33,639 bases of DNA, taken from contig CANRKT010000040.1 of NCBI GenBank assembly GCA_947631255.1, positions 1 through 33,639 on the forward strand, in the 5' to 3' direction. Positions 1 through 8,576 of the stretch are shown one piece after another. The translations under genes were made by a program, and so were the position numbers. The DNA comes from an uncultured Enterobacteriaceae bacterium (GTDB taxonomy: Bacteria; Pseudomonadota; Gammaproteobacteria; Enterobacterales; Enterobacteriaceae). The notes under the pieces were generated by a model. It saw only the letters and a program-made list of their open reading frames with translations, was not told where the DNA came from and made no database searches. Position 1 is the stretch's first letter. Each line of letters starts with the position of its first letter.

Positions 1-723
1 TAACTCAGTGGTAATGCGTCGATTCGTCATCTGTCCTGGATTTTCCACACTGATTGACGAAAAAACAGAGTTAGGTACATATAATGGCCGATGATCAAAC
101 GTCATTATTTTTGTGACCCTCCAGCCAATTTCGACCACTGTTCCTTCTATTTTTCGGTCAGGAGAACTGATCCAATCACCAATATTAAAAGGGCGGTCAA
201 AATAGAGCATGACTCCAGAAAAGAAATTACTCAGGATATCCCGACCAGCCATACCAATCGCAATACCGCCAATCCCACCAAACGCCATTAGTCCCGACAA
301 ACTGATACCAAAATGCTCACCGAACATCAGCATGATGATAAAAAAAATACTGATCTTTGAGATTCTGGAGATTATTCTTGCTGATGTCGGATCACTGCCT
401 TTTTTTATCTGTTCTTTCTCTACCCGATTGAGTAACTGAAATACTTTACTCATTATAATTAAAGACATTGCCGCGGTAGTAATGACATTAACCATTTTGA
501 ATGAAATCAGTCGGAAGTGAAAATCAACAATAGCCATATCAATATACTGGCTGATAACAAAAATCAGGCCGCATAACAGTGTGGTTGAAACAAGGTGAAG
601 AAAAATACTGCTCTGGTGACGTTTTTTACGATGCTGAAAATAAATAATTATTAGATAGCAAATAACGAACAGTGCAATGATACCTGTACCTATCAAATAT
701 TTAATCACTAACGGCTCATACAT
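1..723 (-). CDS. ynaI: MscS-family mechanosensitive channel, YnaI-like (5' part, runs off left edge)
   Basis: This is the first 241 codons of a small-conductance mechanosensitive channel of the inner membrane, which opens on membrane tension during hypo-osmotic shock. The reading frame stays open to base 1, so the C-terminal cytoplasmic part lies outside the window. The N-terminus has several hydrophobic segments (about residues 7-27, 43-63 and 75-95). The pore helix and start of the beta domain are very close to E. coli YnaI: a Gly/Ala-rich stretch with GGIGGIAIGMAGRDILSNF, then FDRPFNIGDWI, VEIGW and PLYVPNSVFSSI. E. coli YnaI is about 343 residues, so roughly 100 residues are missing on the left. 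The ATG at 723 is chosen because it begins the conserved-length N-terminus; a second in-frame upstream start was not seen. Assignment to the YnaI branch is by remembered sequence; confidence is high for MscS family and good for YnaI. Confidence 0.88.
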   Translation of the reverse strand, partial: MYEPLVIKYLIGTGIIALFVICYLIIIYFQHRKKRHQSSIFLHLVSTTLLCGLIFVISQYIDMAIVDFHFRLISFKMVNVITTAAMSLIIMSKVFQLLNRVEKEQIKKGSDPTSARIISRISKISIFFIIMLMFGEHFGISLSGLMAFGGIGGIAIGMAGRDILSNFFSGVMLYFDRPFNIGDWISSPDRKIEGTVVEIGWRVTKIMTFDHRPLYVPNSVFSSISVENPGQMTNRRITTEL

Positions 724-1271
724 CCCGACTTCTCCCAAAGACCATGCAGACTGTTTATCTGACTATACACTAAATAATTCGAGCGACTTATCGCTACCAA
801 GCGAAGAGAGCCAATAGGTACAGATAACGCTTAGCTGAGCACCAGCAGCATACAGGCTGGTACATGCCTGGAGGCATCTCCCAGGATCCGCGCAGACACA
901 AGGGAACCACTTTAATCATCTCGACTGTTCCGACTTTACCTCGGTCTGAATTGATCCTCCTGAGACTGACTAAAGATTGCGTGCTCACTATCGTACGCAT
1001 GATATACCGAACACCACCACGTTTATTTAACCCTACTGAAGATATGAATTGTTGATAACGATTATGGGCACAGACAGGCTATATCATCTGTATCTCCCAC
1101 CATACTTTTAGGTATTTTTTGATAAAATTCATTGCATTATTTTACGTATCAATGACAACCTGAAAACTTCCGCAGTATAAAAAACAACCTGGCAATGGTA
1201 TGTTATGTATTATAAAGGAAACAGCGCAGGTCAGGCTGGGCAATATAATATCAGCAAAAGGAAAAAGGATA
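724..1271. other. Gene-free stretch with several stem-loops between divergent genes
   Basis: No convincing gene lies here; the short open frames on both strands lack ribosome sites and protein-like composition. The segment holds the starts of two divergent units. Small inverted repeats are visible: AGCGA (782-786) can pair with TCGCT (791-795), which can instead pair with AGCGA just downstream; ACCAGC (841-846) pairs with GCTGGT (856-861); CCTGG (867-871) pairs with CCAGG (881-885). On the minus strand these would sit in the leader of the channel gene. I compared them mentally with TPP, FMN, cobalamin, M-box, Mn and Moco riboswitch cores and saw no match. Confidence 0.4.
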
Positions 1272-2060
1272 ATGGTAGAACGTACTGATACAATGCCGGG
1301 CGAGTCAGATCTTATCTTAGACGGAGGCATTAATTTCCGTGATTTTGGTGGATCACTCGCAGCAGAGGGGCGACGGGTCAGACCTGGGCACTTATTCCGT
1401 TCTGGTGATTTACATCAATTGTCTGCACGTGACTGTGAAATATTACAAGATCTTCCGCTGAGAGTTATCCTCGACTATCGTGATGAAGAGGAGTGCCGAA
1501 TCAAACCGGACCAACTGTGGTCAGGTGTCACATATCATTCTGTTCCTGCGAATCCAAAAGGGCAGCTGGTCAACGGCAACCTGGAAAAACTCGCATCAGA
1601 AACCTTAGCCGAGTTAGATGCCCGTACTTGGATGTGTGATTTTTATCGCCGTTTACCCTTTGCTAATTCTGCTTATCGTGAACTGGTCTCTCAGCTACTG
1701 AGTAAACCAGAGGGTGCCATAGTACAGCACTGTGCTTTTGGAAAAGATCGTACCGGTGTCGGATCTGCGCTGGTTCTGTTTGCCCTCGGTGCTGATGAGG
1801 AGACAATTATGATAGATTACCTGCGCACAGGGGATGCTCTGGCACCTTATCGGGAACAACTTCTGGCGCAGTATGCAGAAACACTTGATAAACGTGCATT
1901 GCAGCAATTTAGCTTTTTACTGGAAGCCAACCCTGATTTCTTACAAGCCGCAATCCAGGCCATCACCGAACGTTATGGATCTGCTGCTACATGGCTGGCG
2001 CAGGAGTATCACCTTGACAGTTCCCGCTGTGCGGTACTGCGTGATCATTACCTCTATTAA
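1272..2060 (+). CDS. Tyrosine/serine protein phosphatase (Y_phosphatase3 type)
   Basis: A 262-residue cytoplasmic protein of the bacterial tyrosine-phosphatase family related to lipid phosphatases and MptpB. The catalytic P-loop HCAFGKDRTG is present, with the nucleophilic Cys at residue 154 and the phosphate-binding Arg five residues later (CX5R). The N-terminal GGINFRDFGG and the following RSGDLHQLS segment are typical of the family. The frame is open upstream to 1200, but the ATG at 1272 is preferred: it is preceded by AAGGAT and places the conserved INFRDFGG near the usual residue 20. It stands alone, with no partner kinase or capsule gene nearby, so the physiological substrate is unknown. 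The family also contains phosphoinositide-active members, so lipid phosphatase activity is an alternative. Confidence 0.85.
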   Translation: MVERTDTMPGESDLILDGGINFRDFGGSLAAEGRRVRPGHLFRSGDLHQLSARDCEILQDLPLRVILDYRDEEECRIKPDQLWSGVTYHSVPANPKGQLVNGNLEKLASETLAELDARTWMCDFYRRLPFANSAYRELVSQLLSKPEGAIVQHCAFGKDRTGVGSALVLFALGADEETIMIDYLRTGDALAPYREQLLAQYAETLDKRALQQFSFLLEANPDFLQAAIQAITERYGSAATWLAQEYHLDSSRCAVLRDHYLY

Positions 2061-2095
2061 TGCCGATCCCGATTACGCAACACCGTATCTTAAGA

Positions 2096-2125
2096 CTGAC
2101 GAGATAGATGTCTGTGTCTCGTCAG
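2096..2125 (+). terminator. Hairpin 35 bases after the phosphatase gene, terminator-like
   Basis: CTGACGAGA (2096-2104) and TCTCGTCAG (2117-2125) form a perfect 9-bp stem with a 12-base loop. There is no U run behind it, so it may only protect the transcript end or need another factor. Confidence 0.3.
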
Positions 2126-2309
2126 CAATCAACATATTGTGAGAGGAACATTCAGGATCCCAAATGGCCGCAGGTTTTATCTACTGATTATACCTGTCGG
2201 CACACCCCCCGACAGAATCATTATTGCCACTGTTTTATTGTGCATAAGCCACAAAACCGGGCCGTATTCACCTCATAGCATAACTCGCTAATTCATTACG
2301 GAACCTACC

Positions 2310-2317
2310 CTATACTT
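2310..2317 (+). promoter_or_regulatory. Possible sigma-S extended -10 of yfdX
   Basis: CTATACTT matches the extended -10 preferred by the stationary-phase sigma factor and lies about 130 bases before the yfdX start. No convincing -35 is seen, which is usual for such promoters. The remaining sequence from 2061 to 2447 contains a short CTGTCGG/CCGACAG stem at 2194-2215 and nothing else I can support. Confidence 0.35.
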
Positions 2318-2447
2318 CACTGACAGATGGAAATATTACAAAGTCACATCTACGCTTAAAACAGACCACTGAGGCCAGAGAGCCGCTCATATTCTGGCAA
2401 ATTCTGGCTGATTTACTGTTATTCATCTGAAGTGAGGGTTATCTATT

Positions 2448-3062
2448 ATGAAACGTCTTTTAACCGCAGCCATGATTGCCTCTGCTCTGGCTACCCTTCC
2501 GTCGCTGGCCATTGCTGAGCAAACCCCTACCGCAGCAATCGCGCACCAGCAGGCTGCTGAGACCTTAAAAATTTCTCAACAGGGTTTCGCAGCAATACAA
2601 GATGTTCGTATGGCACGCCTGGCTATTTTCCAGGGCCTACCTGAACATGCGGTTAAACTGACTGATGCTGCAGCAAAACTTCTGGCGGATGACAGCGCTG
2701 AGTGGACGGTATTTGCCAGAACAAACAAGAATGCTGCGCTTATCGGTGACCAGTACATTGCGATTGACGGTACAATGGGTATCAGTGAAAACTTTATTGC
2801 AACGCCTGAAAAACAGGAAGCCATTAAGAAAGCAAATGAGCAACTGGCAAAAGGTGATCAAAAAGGGGCGATTGAAACTCTGCGTCTCGCTGATATTGCA
2901 GTGACACAGAAACTGTATTTGCTACCGCTAAAACATGCTCAGAAAGCAATCGCAGATGCCCAGAAACTGCTGAATGAGAAAAAATACTACGAAGCTAATC
3001 TGGCTCTGAAAGCAGTAGAAGATAGCGTAACACTTAATAGCAATTCGGTTACAGCGAACTAA
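2448..3062 (+). CDS. yfdX: YfdX family periplasmic stress protein
   Basis: A 204-residue exported protein. Residues 1-23 are a Sec signal peptide: MKR, a hydrophobic core, and cleavage after AIA. The mature part is helical and matches E. coli YfdX throughout, including MARLAIF, the LLADDSAEW stretch, GDQYIAIDGTMGISE, ATPEKQEAIKKANEQLAKGD, and KKYYEANLALKAVED near the end. In E. coli yfdX belongs to the EvgA acid-resistance regulon and lies in the yfdXWUVE operon with oxalyl-CoA genes. Here it stands alone with its own leader, so it is separated from oxalate metabolism. The ATG at 2448 follows GTGAGGG at a good distance. The molecular function of the family is not settled; chaperone-like behaviour has been proposed. 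Confidence 0.9.
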   Translation: MKRLLTAAMIASALATLPSLAIAEQTPTAAIAHQQAAETLKISQQGFAAIQDVRMARLAIFQGLPEHAVKLTDAAAKLLADDSAEWTVFARTNKNAALIGDQYIAIDGTMGISENFIATPEKQEAIKKANEQLAKGDQKGAIETLRLADIAVTQKLYLLPLKHAQKAIADAQKLLNEKKYYEANLALKAVEDSVTLNSNSVTAN

Positions 3063-3441
3063 TATCTCTGTGCAGCCGGCTGGTAAGTTATCCCGCCGGG
3101 AATAATAGAGACTGTCATTAAAGTTGTGAACTTTTTAACCGGTGGTTATCCGCAGATCTCTGACAAGGGTACTCTTTTCCTGGCCCTATAGACTTCATTA
3201 ATCGGGTAACCCACCGTTAATAATATTGATAATCCGCCATAGCGACTCATAAATATATCGATAGGGACAGATATTGCACAGGAATACTTTAGGCATCGGC
3301 TGTCAATTTGATAGTGTTGAGTAACCGAAATACACTCGTTCTCCAGCTGTACGGAGCATAGGGTTTATGTATACCGAGTCGTCAGGACGAAAATATCGCC
3401 CTGACTAATATATGCTTATTGATGAAGATACCGCTAATCAA
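3063..3441. other. Gene-free stretch between convergent yfdX and garD
   Basis: This is the space between two convergent genes. GTCAGG (3381-3386) and CCTGAC (3400-3405) form an imperfect stem just beyond the garD stop and could end garD transcription, though without a clear U run. GCAGCCGGCTG near 3072 is a short palindrome after yfdX. No open frame or repeat was recognised. Confidence 0.35.
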
Positions 3442-5013
3442 TCAGGTGATTGGTGCCGGGTTAAATACCGCCAGCTGATTGTGCAGACCCAGCTGATCAG
3501 AAAAGGTCAATTTACGGCCACTGGCGACATCGATGATAAATTCGAATAATCGATGTCCTACCTCCTCGATAGTTTCTTCACCCGTGGCTATCATTCCAGC
3601 GTTAATATCCATCAGATCATACCAGCGATTGGCAAGGGCGGTGCGGGTGGCCATCTTAATCACCGGTACCGCCGCCAAGCCATAAGGCGTACCACGCCCG
3701 GTGGTAAAGACTTGAACCGTGATACCAGAGGCAACCTGCTGTGTTCCACAGACAAAATCACTGGCAGGGGTTGCGGCAAAGATCAGGCCGCGTTTAGTCG
3801 GACGTTCTCCAGGAGAAAGTACTTCCACGATAGCGCTTTTCCCTGACTTAGCGATAGAGCCGAGGGCTTTTTCGACAATATTAGACAACCCTCCTTTCTT
3901 ATTACCTGGTGAGGGGTTAGCACTGCGATCAGTCTGCCCTTGTTCAAGATAGTTATCATACCAAGCCATTTCTTCAAGTAAGCGCTTACCAACCTTCTCA
4001 TCAACGGCTCTGGGGGTGAGAAGATGGATAGCATCTCTCACTTCAGTCACTTCAGAGAACATCACAGTAGCCCCGCAGCGGATCAACAGATCAGAGGCAT
4101 AGCCAACAGCGGGGTTTGCCGTGACTCCCGAAAAGGCATCACTACCGCCACACTGCATGCCGACAACTAGCTCAGATACCGGGCAAGTTTCACGCTGGCG
4201 GGCATTGAGTTTGGCTAAATGGCGTTCAGCAACCTGTAATATGTCATCAACCATCGATTGAAAACCAACATGCTGTTCATCCTGCAGACGAACGATACTG
4301 GCATTCTCGATTGTATTGAGTGGAACCTTACTACTGCCTTGCAGCATAAATTCAGGCTGTAATTTTTCACAACCGAGACCCACCACCATAACCTCACCAC
4401 CAAAATTAGGATTCAAGGCAATATTGTGAATGGTACGGATTGGAACGACAGCGGCAGGCGCATTAATTGCCACTCCACAACCGTAAAGATGGTTTAAGCC
4501 AACCACCCCGTCAACGTTGGGATACTTTGCCAGCAGGTCACGCTCGATAATTTTAACCACATAGTCGACCACGCCAGCGACACAATGTACGCTGGTTGAA
4601 ATACCCAGCATGTTTTTAGTACCGACGCTGCCATCCTGATTACGATATCCTTCGAAGGTATAGCCTTCTAAAGCAGGTAAGGCTTCCGGAACCTTAGTCG
4701 CAAGAGGCAGAGTATTAAGGGGCGGGGCTTTTGGTAACTCCACCAGCGACTCGTCTATCCAGCCACCTTTAGCAATATCACGCACAGCGTAGCCGATTAT
4801 TTCACCGTAACGAATGATATTTCCTGCCTGAGGAATATCTTGCAGGGCGACTTTATGGCCCTGGGGCACATGTTCAACCAAAGTTAGCCCATCGGGAAAA
4901 TGCGTACCCGCCGCGAGGCCCTGCTCATTGACAATGATCGCTACATTATCTGAGTCATGTACTTTTATATAAAAAACGGTGGGGGGTTTTTGTCTAATTT
5001 TTATCTCGGCCAT
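3442..5013 (-). CDS. garD: D-galactarate dehydratase
   Basis: GarD removes water from D-galactarate to give 5-keto-4-deoxy-D-glucarate, the entry step of galactarate catabolism in the cytoplasm. At 523 residues it has exactly the length of the E. coli enzyme and follows it along its whole length. An N-terminal SAF-like domain (about residues 1-95, with [11 protein letters not shown]) is followed by the UxaA-type catalytic core, where [47 protein letters not shown] and [10 protein letters not shown] are conserved. It is read leftward, opposite garL-garR-garK, with the shared regulatory region between. The ATG at 5013 begins MAEIKIRQ, matching the known N-terminus. In E. coli the gene is activated by CdaR, whose gene lies about 3.5 kb away here. 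Function is near certain. Confidence 0.97.
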   Translation of the reverse strand: MAEIKIRQKPPTVFYIKVHDSDNVAIIVNEQGLAAGTHFPDGLTLVEHVPQGHKVALQDIPQAGNIIRYGEIIGYAVRDIAKGGWIDESLVELPKAPPLNTLPLATKVPEALPALEGYTFEGYRNQDGSVGTKNMLGISTSVHCVAGVVDYVVKIIERDLLAKYPNVDGVVGLNHLYGCGVAINAPAAVVPIRTIHNIALNPNFGGEVMVVGLGCEKLQPEFMLQGSSKVPLNTIENASIVRLQDEQHVGFQSMVDDILQVAERHLAKLNARQRETCPVSELVVGMQCGGSDAFSGVTANPAVGYASDLLIRCGATVMFSEVTEVRDAIHLLTPRAVDEKVGKRLLEEMAWYDNYLEQGQTDRSANPSPGNKKGGLSNIVEKALGSIAKSGKSAIVEVLSPGERPTKRGLIFAATPASDFVCGTQQVASGITVQVFTTGRGTPYGLAAVPVIKMATRTALANRWYDLMDINAGMIATGEETIEEVGHRLFEFIIDVASGRKLTFSDQLGLHNQLAVFNPAPIT

Positions 5014-5391
5014 ATTCCAGTATTCTCCCGCGTAGTACTAGTCGAAAATGATTTCTTTTATCTGTTTTGATACTTATTAATTGGATAATGCCAACTAGTA
5101 TAATAATAAAATGTGATGTTAATCGATTATTAGTTCATGGGGTTAATGCCAGTGTGGTTATTGTGAAGAAATGTGGTTTCAACCCGCCCTTCTATTGCAT
5201 ATGCACAATAATAATATTTTTATCAGCGTTAATACTGATGATTTGCCTAATGACCGACCCATATGGAATGTTTAAACTTGATTTTAATGATAGTCATTTT
5301 ATTAAAAAAACACTCCTTTATATCCTTACGGCAACGGCAGTAATAACAGCGACAGTGGTAAATAATAATATTCCCATTTGAGGATCATACT
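5014..5391. promoter_or_regulatory. Divergent garD / gar operon control region with CRP-like site
   Basis: AT-rich space carrying the promoters of garD (left) and the garP-remnant/garLRK unit (right). AAATGTGA (5109-5116), a spacer TGTTAA and TCGAT (5123-5127) resemble a CRP site, with a perfect left half and a weak right half. A 104-codon open frame crosses 5067-5381 and contains two hydrophobic stretches, but it has no good ribosome site and overlaps the promoter region, so I do not call it a gene. CdaR binding sites are expected here; I did not recognise one. Confidence 0.4.
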
Positions 5392-5503
5392 GTGAGTCTA
5401 AATACACTTACCTACAAAAAAAGATAATACTCACCCGATACTTAATTCTATTAATGATCTTTATCGTCACCGTGACATTAAGCGTATGGAATTACGGAAA
5501 TAA
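5392..5503 (+). pseudogene. garP: garP remnant: first and last codons of the galactarate permease joined
   Basis: The 112 bases before garL are what is left of the MFS galactarate/glucarate permease gene. After GTG at 5392 and a run of seven A (5416-5422), one frame reads LTRYLILLMIFIVT (from about 5430), which matches the first membrane helix of E. coli GarP (HTRYLILLIIFIVT). A different frame then reads DIKRMELRK followed by TAA (5474-5503), which matches the GarP C-terminus (DIKRMELQK). So about 1.2 kb of coding sequence has been lost between roughly 5466 and 5474, and the start is also out of frame across the A run. The stop lies 15 bases before garL, as expected for garP-garL in E. coli. 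No functional permease can be made. Confidence 0.85.
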
Positions 5504-5518
5504 ATAAAGGTAACCATG

Positions 5519-6289
5519 ATGAGTAACGATATTTTTCCAAATAAATTCAAAGCAGCGCTGGCCGCACATCAGGTTCAGATTGGCTGCTGGTCAGCCCTTG
5601 CCAGCCCCATTAGTACTGAGGTGCTAGGCTTGGCTGGTTTTGACTGGTTGGTACTGGATGGTGAACATGCACCCAATGATATTTCGACTTTTATTCCCCA
5701 ACTGATGGCGCTAAAAGGCAGCATCAGCACGCCAGTGGTCAGAGTGCCGACTAACGACGCGGTGATTATGAAACGCTTGTTAGATATCGGGTTCTACAAC
5801 TTCCTCATTCCCTTTGTTGAAAGCGATGAAGAAGCACGCCAAGCGGTAGCGGCAACACGCTACCCACCGCTGGGAGTGCGTGGCGTGTCAGTTTCTCACC
5901 GCGCCAATATGTTTGGTACTGTTCCGGACTACTTTACCCAGTCGGATAACAATATCACCATCCTGGTTCAGATAGAGAGCCAGGCCGGGCTCGATAATAT
6001 TGACCACATTGCCGCCACCGAGGGCGTAGACGGTATTTTTGTTGGGCCAAGTGATTTAGCTGCTGCCCTGGGTCATCTGGGTAATGCCGGACATCCCGAG
6101 ATCCAACAAGCCATCAGGCATATTTTTGCACGCGCTAAAGCCATGGGGAAACCAAGCGGTATTTTAGCCCCCGTGGAAGCCGATGCACGTCGCTACCTGG
6201 ACTGGGGCGCAACCTTTGTGGCTGTCGGCAGTGACTTAGGTCTGTTTCGCTCAGCAAGCCAAAAACTTTCAGACACCTTCAAGAAATAG
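5519..6289 (+). CDS. garL: 5-keto-4-deoxy-D-glucarate aldolase
   Basis: GarL splits 5-keto-4-deoxy-D-glucarate (the GarD product) into pyruvate and tartronate semialdehyde. It is a class II, metal-dependent HpcH/HpaI-type aldolase, hexameric in the cytoplasm. The 256 residues match E. coli GarL closely: [15 protein letters not shown] carries the catalytic His, VQIESQ the metal-binding Glu, and [15 protein letters not shown] the metal-binding Asp. ATG at 5516 and ATG at 5519 are both possible; the second is preferred because it gives the 256-residue family length, and the ribosome site AAAGG (5507-5511) serves it at 7 bases. It is the first intact gene of the operon after the garP remnant, and garR follows closely. 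Confidence 0.96.
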   Translation: MSNDIFPNKFKAALAAHQVQIGCWSALASPISTEVLGLAGFDWLVLDGEHAPNDISTFIPQLMALKGSISTPVVRVPTNDAVIMKRLLDIGFYNFLIPFVESDEEARQAVAATRYPPLGVRGVSVSHRANMFGTVPDYFTQSDNNITILVQIESQAGLDNIDHIAATEGVDGIFVGPSDLAAALGHLGNAGHPEIQQAIRHIFARAKAMGKPSGILAPVEADARRYLDWGATFVAVGSDLGLFRSASQKLSDTFKK

Positions 6290-6312
6290 TTATCGCCATG
6301 AGAGAGGACGTT

Positions 6313-7203
6313 ATGACAACTAAAGTGGGTTTTATTGGCCTGGGCATTATGGGCAAACCAATGAGCAAAAATCTTCTGAAAGCGGGCTACGACGTCGTGG
6401 TTTCAGGACATAATTCCGCGGCCGCAGATGAACTGGCCGCACTGGGTGCCCAAAAGGCATCTTCCCCTAAAGAGATTGCTGAACTGTGTGATGTGGTTAT
6501 CACCATGCTACCCAATTCCCCTGAAGTGAAAGCCGTGGTTCTGGGTGAAAAAGGGGTTATTGAAGGTGCCAAACCTGGCAGCGTATTGATTGATATGAGT
6601 TCCATCTCTCCTCTGGCCAGCCGTGAGATCCATGATGCTCTTAAACAGAAAGGCATCGACATGCTGGATGCCCCGGTGAGCGGTGGCGAGCCCAAGGCTA
6701 TCGACGGAACGCTGTCAGTGATGGTCGGTGGCGATAAGGCTATTTTTGATAAACACGCAGCGCTTCTCAAAGCAATGGCCGGCTCAGTGGTCCATACCGG
6801 TGATATTGGTGCGGGTAATGTCACCAAATTGGCCAATCAGATCATCGTGGCAGTCAATATTGCCGCCATGTCTGAAGCGCTGACCCTTGCGACTAAGGCT
6901 GGAGTAAACCCTGATTTCGTTTTCCAGGCAATTCGTGGCGGTCTGGCGGGCAGCACAGTATTAGAGGCCAAGGCACCGATGGTGATGGATCGTAATTTTA
7001 AGCCCGGTTTCCGCATCGATCTGCATATCAAAGACCTCGCTAATGCCCTCGACACCTCTCATGGCATAGGCGCGCAATTGCCGCTAACCGCCTCAGTGAT
7101 GGAGATGATGCATGCGCTGCGTGTTGATGGACTGGGGCAAGCTGACCACAGTGCATTAGCCTGTTATTACGAGAAATTAGCTCAGGTCGAAATCTCTCGT
7201 TAA
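6313..7203 (+). CDS. garR: Tartronate semialdehyde reductase
   Basis: GarR is an NAD(P)H-dependent reductase of the 3-hydroxyisobutyrate dehydrogenase family that turns tartronate semialdehyde into D-glycerate. The Rossmann start VGFIGLGIMGKPM (dinucleotide binding), the substrate loop DAPVSGGEPKA and the catalytic Lys in GNVTKLANQ are all present, and the C-terminal helical domain ends in HSALACYYEKLA as in E. coli. The frame is open from 6298, but the ATG at 6313 follows AGAGAGGA at good spacing and gives the family N-terminus, 296 residues. It lies 23 bases after garL and is surely cotranscribed. A perfect hairpin follows the stop codon. Confidence 0.96.
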   Translation: MTTKVGFIGLGIMGKPMSKNLLKAGYDVVVSGHNSAAADELAALGAQKASSPKEIAELCDVVITMLPNSPEVKAVVLGEKGVIEGAKPGSVLIDMSSISPLASREIHDALKQKGIDMLDAPVSGGEPKAIDGTLSVMVGGDKAIFDKHAALLKAMAGSVVHTGDIGAGNVTKLANQIIVAVNIAAMSEALTLATKAGVNPDFVFQAIRGGLAGSTVLEAKAPMVMDRNFKPGFRIDLHIKDLANALDTSHGIGAQLPLTASVMEMMHALRVDGLGQADHSALACYYEKLAQVEISR

Positions 7204-7210
7204 TTGAAGA

Positions 7211-7232
7211 TTAGCCCGGCAGAACGGGCTAA
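7211..7232 (+). terminator. Intercistronic hairpin between garR and garK
   Basis: TTAGCCCG (7211-7218) pairs perfectly with CGGGCTAA (7225-7232) around a 6-base loop. No U run follows, so partial termination or protection of the garLR message from 3' decay is more likely than a full stop. Confidence 0.45.
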
Positions 7233-7289
7233 CGAATGGACAAGGGCCTCGCCCGTAGAATAGCCGGATTATCCGTTAGGTTAATGACT

Positions 7290-8444
7290 ATGAAAATCGT
7301 AATCGCCCCAGACTCTTATAAAGAGAGCCTTTCGGCTCCAGATGTCGCGGATGTTATTGAAAAAGGTTTTCGGGAAATCTTCCCAGACGCGCGCTATGTC
7401 AAGGTTCCCCTCGCGGACGGCGGCGAAGGTACGGTCGAGGCAATGATTGCAGCGACTCAAGGCAAGGAGTTTCACGGGCGGGTCACCGGGCCGCTTAATA
7501 CAGAGGTTGATGCAGTATGGGGATTATCCGGTGACGGTAGTACTGCATTTATAGAAATGGCGGCAGCCAGCGGCCTGGCTCTGGTGCCCCACGACAAGCG
7601 AAATCCGCTGTTAACCACTTCTTATGGCACGGGGGAGCTGATTACACTCGCTTTAGGTCACGGCGCAAAAAATATCGTCATCGGTATTGGCGGCAGCGCG
7701 ACGAATGATGCTGGCGTGGGAATGATGCAGGCACTCGGCGTGCGCTTTCTTGACCTTGACGGTCAGGATCTTAGCCCTGGAGGAGGCAGCCTGGGTAAGC
7801 TTGGGAGTATTGATATCACCGGTCTTGATCCTCGTCTTGCCGGGTGTACCGTTCGAGTGGTCTGTGATGTCACCAATCCGCTCATTGGTCCTCAGGGCGC
7901 CTCGCGGGTATTTGGCCCACAAAAAGGGGCAACTGAGGAGATGATTAATACCCTCGATGAGAATCTTGAGCACTATGCGAATATCATCGCACGCAGCTTT
8001 GATATTAATGTTAAACAGTTCCCTGGGTCTGGGGCTGCTGGCGGCATGGGTGCTACGCTAAAAGTGTTCCTTAATGCTGATTTACGTCGCGGTATTGAGG
8101 TCGTCACACAGGCTCTCAATCTTGAAGAGCAGATCCATGACTGTGCTCTCGTTATCACTGGAGAAGGGCGTTTGGACAGTCAAAGTATTAATGGCAAGGT
8201 GCCTGTTGGCGTAGCCGATATTGCTAAAAAGTACAATAAGCCCGTTATCGCCATTGCCGGAAGCTTGCATCCAGATGTAGACGTCGTCTATCAGTATGGG
8301 ATCGATGCCATTTTCAGCGTGCTTTCGACTATCTCAACGCGAGAGGAAGCCTTCAGTGGTGCGTCAGATAATATCTACCGCACAGCGCGCAACGTAGCAG
8401 CAATGGTAAAAATAGGCATGTTATTAAAACCGATGCATGAGTAA
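7290..8444 (+). CDS. garK: Glycerate kinase (2-phosphoglycerate forming)
   Basis: GarK phosphorylates D-glycerate to 2-phosphoglycerate and so delivers galactarate carbon to glycolysis. It is a class II glycerate kinase (GK1 family). Signature stretches are PDSYKESLSA at the start, PLADGGEGTVEAM, GTGELI, GIGGSATNDAGVGM, VCDVTNPL, FGPQKGA, PGSGAAGGMGA and ITGEGRLDSQS. The frame is open from 7236, but the ATG at 7290 starts MKIVIAPDS, the conserved N-terminus, and gives 384 residues against 381 in E. coli. The ribosome site there is weak (AGGTTA), so translation may be modest. The 86-base gap to garR contains a hairpin, which could lower expression of garK relative to garLR. Confidence 0.95.
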   Translation: MKIVIAPDSYKESLSAPDVADVIEKGFREIFPDARYVKVPLADGGEGTVEAMIAATQGKEFHGRVTGPLNTEVDAVWGLSGDGSTAFIEMAAASGLALVPHDKRNPLLTTSYGTGELITLALGHGAKNIVIGIGGSATNDAGVGMMQALGVRFLDLDGQDLSPGGGSLGKLGSIDITGLDPRLAGCTVRVVCDVTNPLIGPQGASRVFGPQKGATEEMINTLDENLEHYANIIARSFDINVKQFPGSGAAGGMGATLKVFLNADLRRGIEVVTQALNLEEQIHDCALVITGEGRLDSQSINGKVPVGVADIAKKYNKPVIAIAGSLHPDVDVVYQYGIDAIFSVLSTISTREEAFSGASDNIYRTARNVAAMVKIGMLLKPMHE

Positions 8445-8576
8445 TAGCCGATACCTTAAATAACCTGGCCTGAGGGCATGATCCCAATTTGATAGATAAC
8501 TGTGCCCTGTATGCAATTAGCGAATGCAAAGGGATAAGATCTTTCTTATCTTAGCGTTATCTTATTCGGAGGGGCT

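Noticed and set aside
840-1000. Possible Mg2+ or Mn2+ riboswitch
   Set aside because: The core motifs of the M-box and yybP-ykoY classes, as I know them, are not present.
864-1055. 63-codon frame and its opposite-strand counterpart in the left intergenic region
   Set aside because: No ribosome site, no recognised similarity, and they overlap each other on both strands.
5067-5381. 104-codon frame with two hydrophobic stretches in the gar control region
   Set aside because: No good ribosome site, overlaps the divergent promoters and a CRP-like site, AT-rich composition, and no recognisable family. Kept only as a note.
6387-6836. 149-codon frame on the minus strand within garR
   Set aside because: Shadow of the GC-rich garR coding sequence; low-complexity serine-rich translation.
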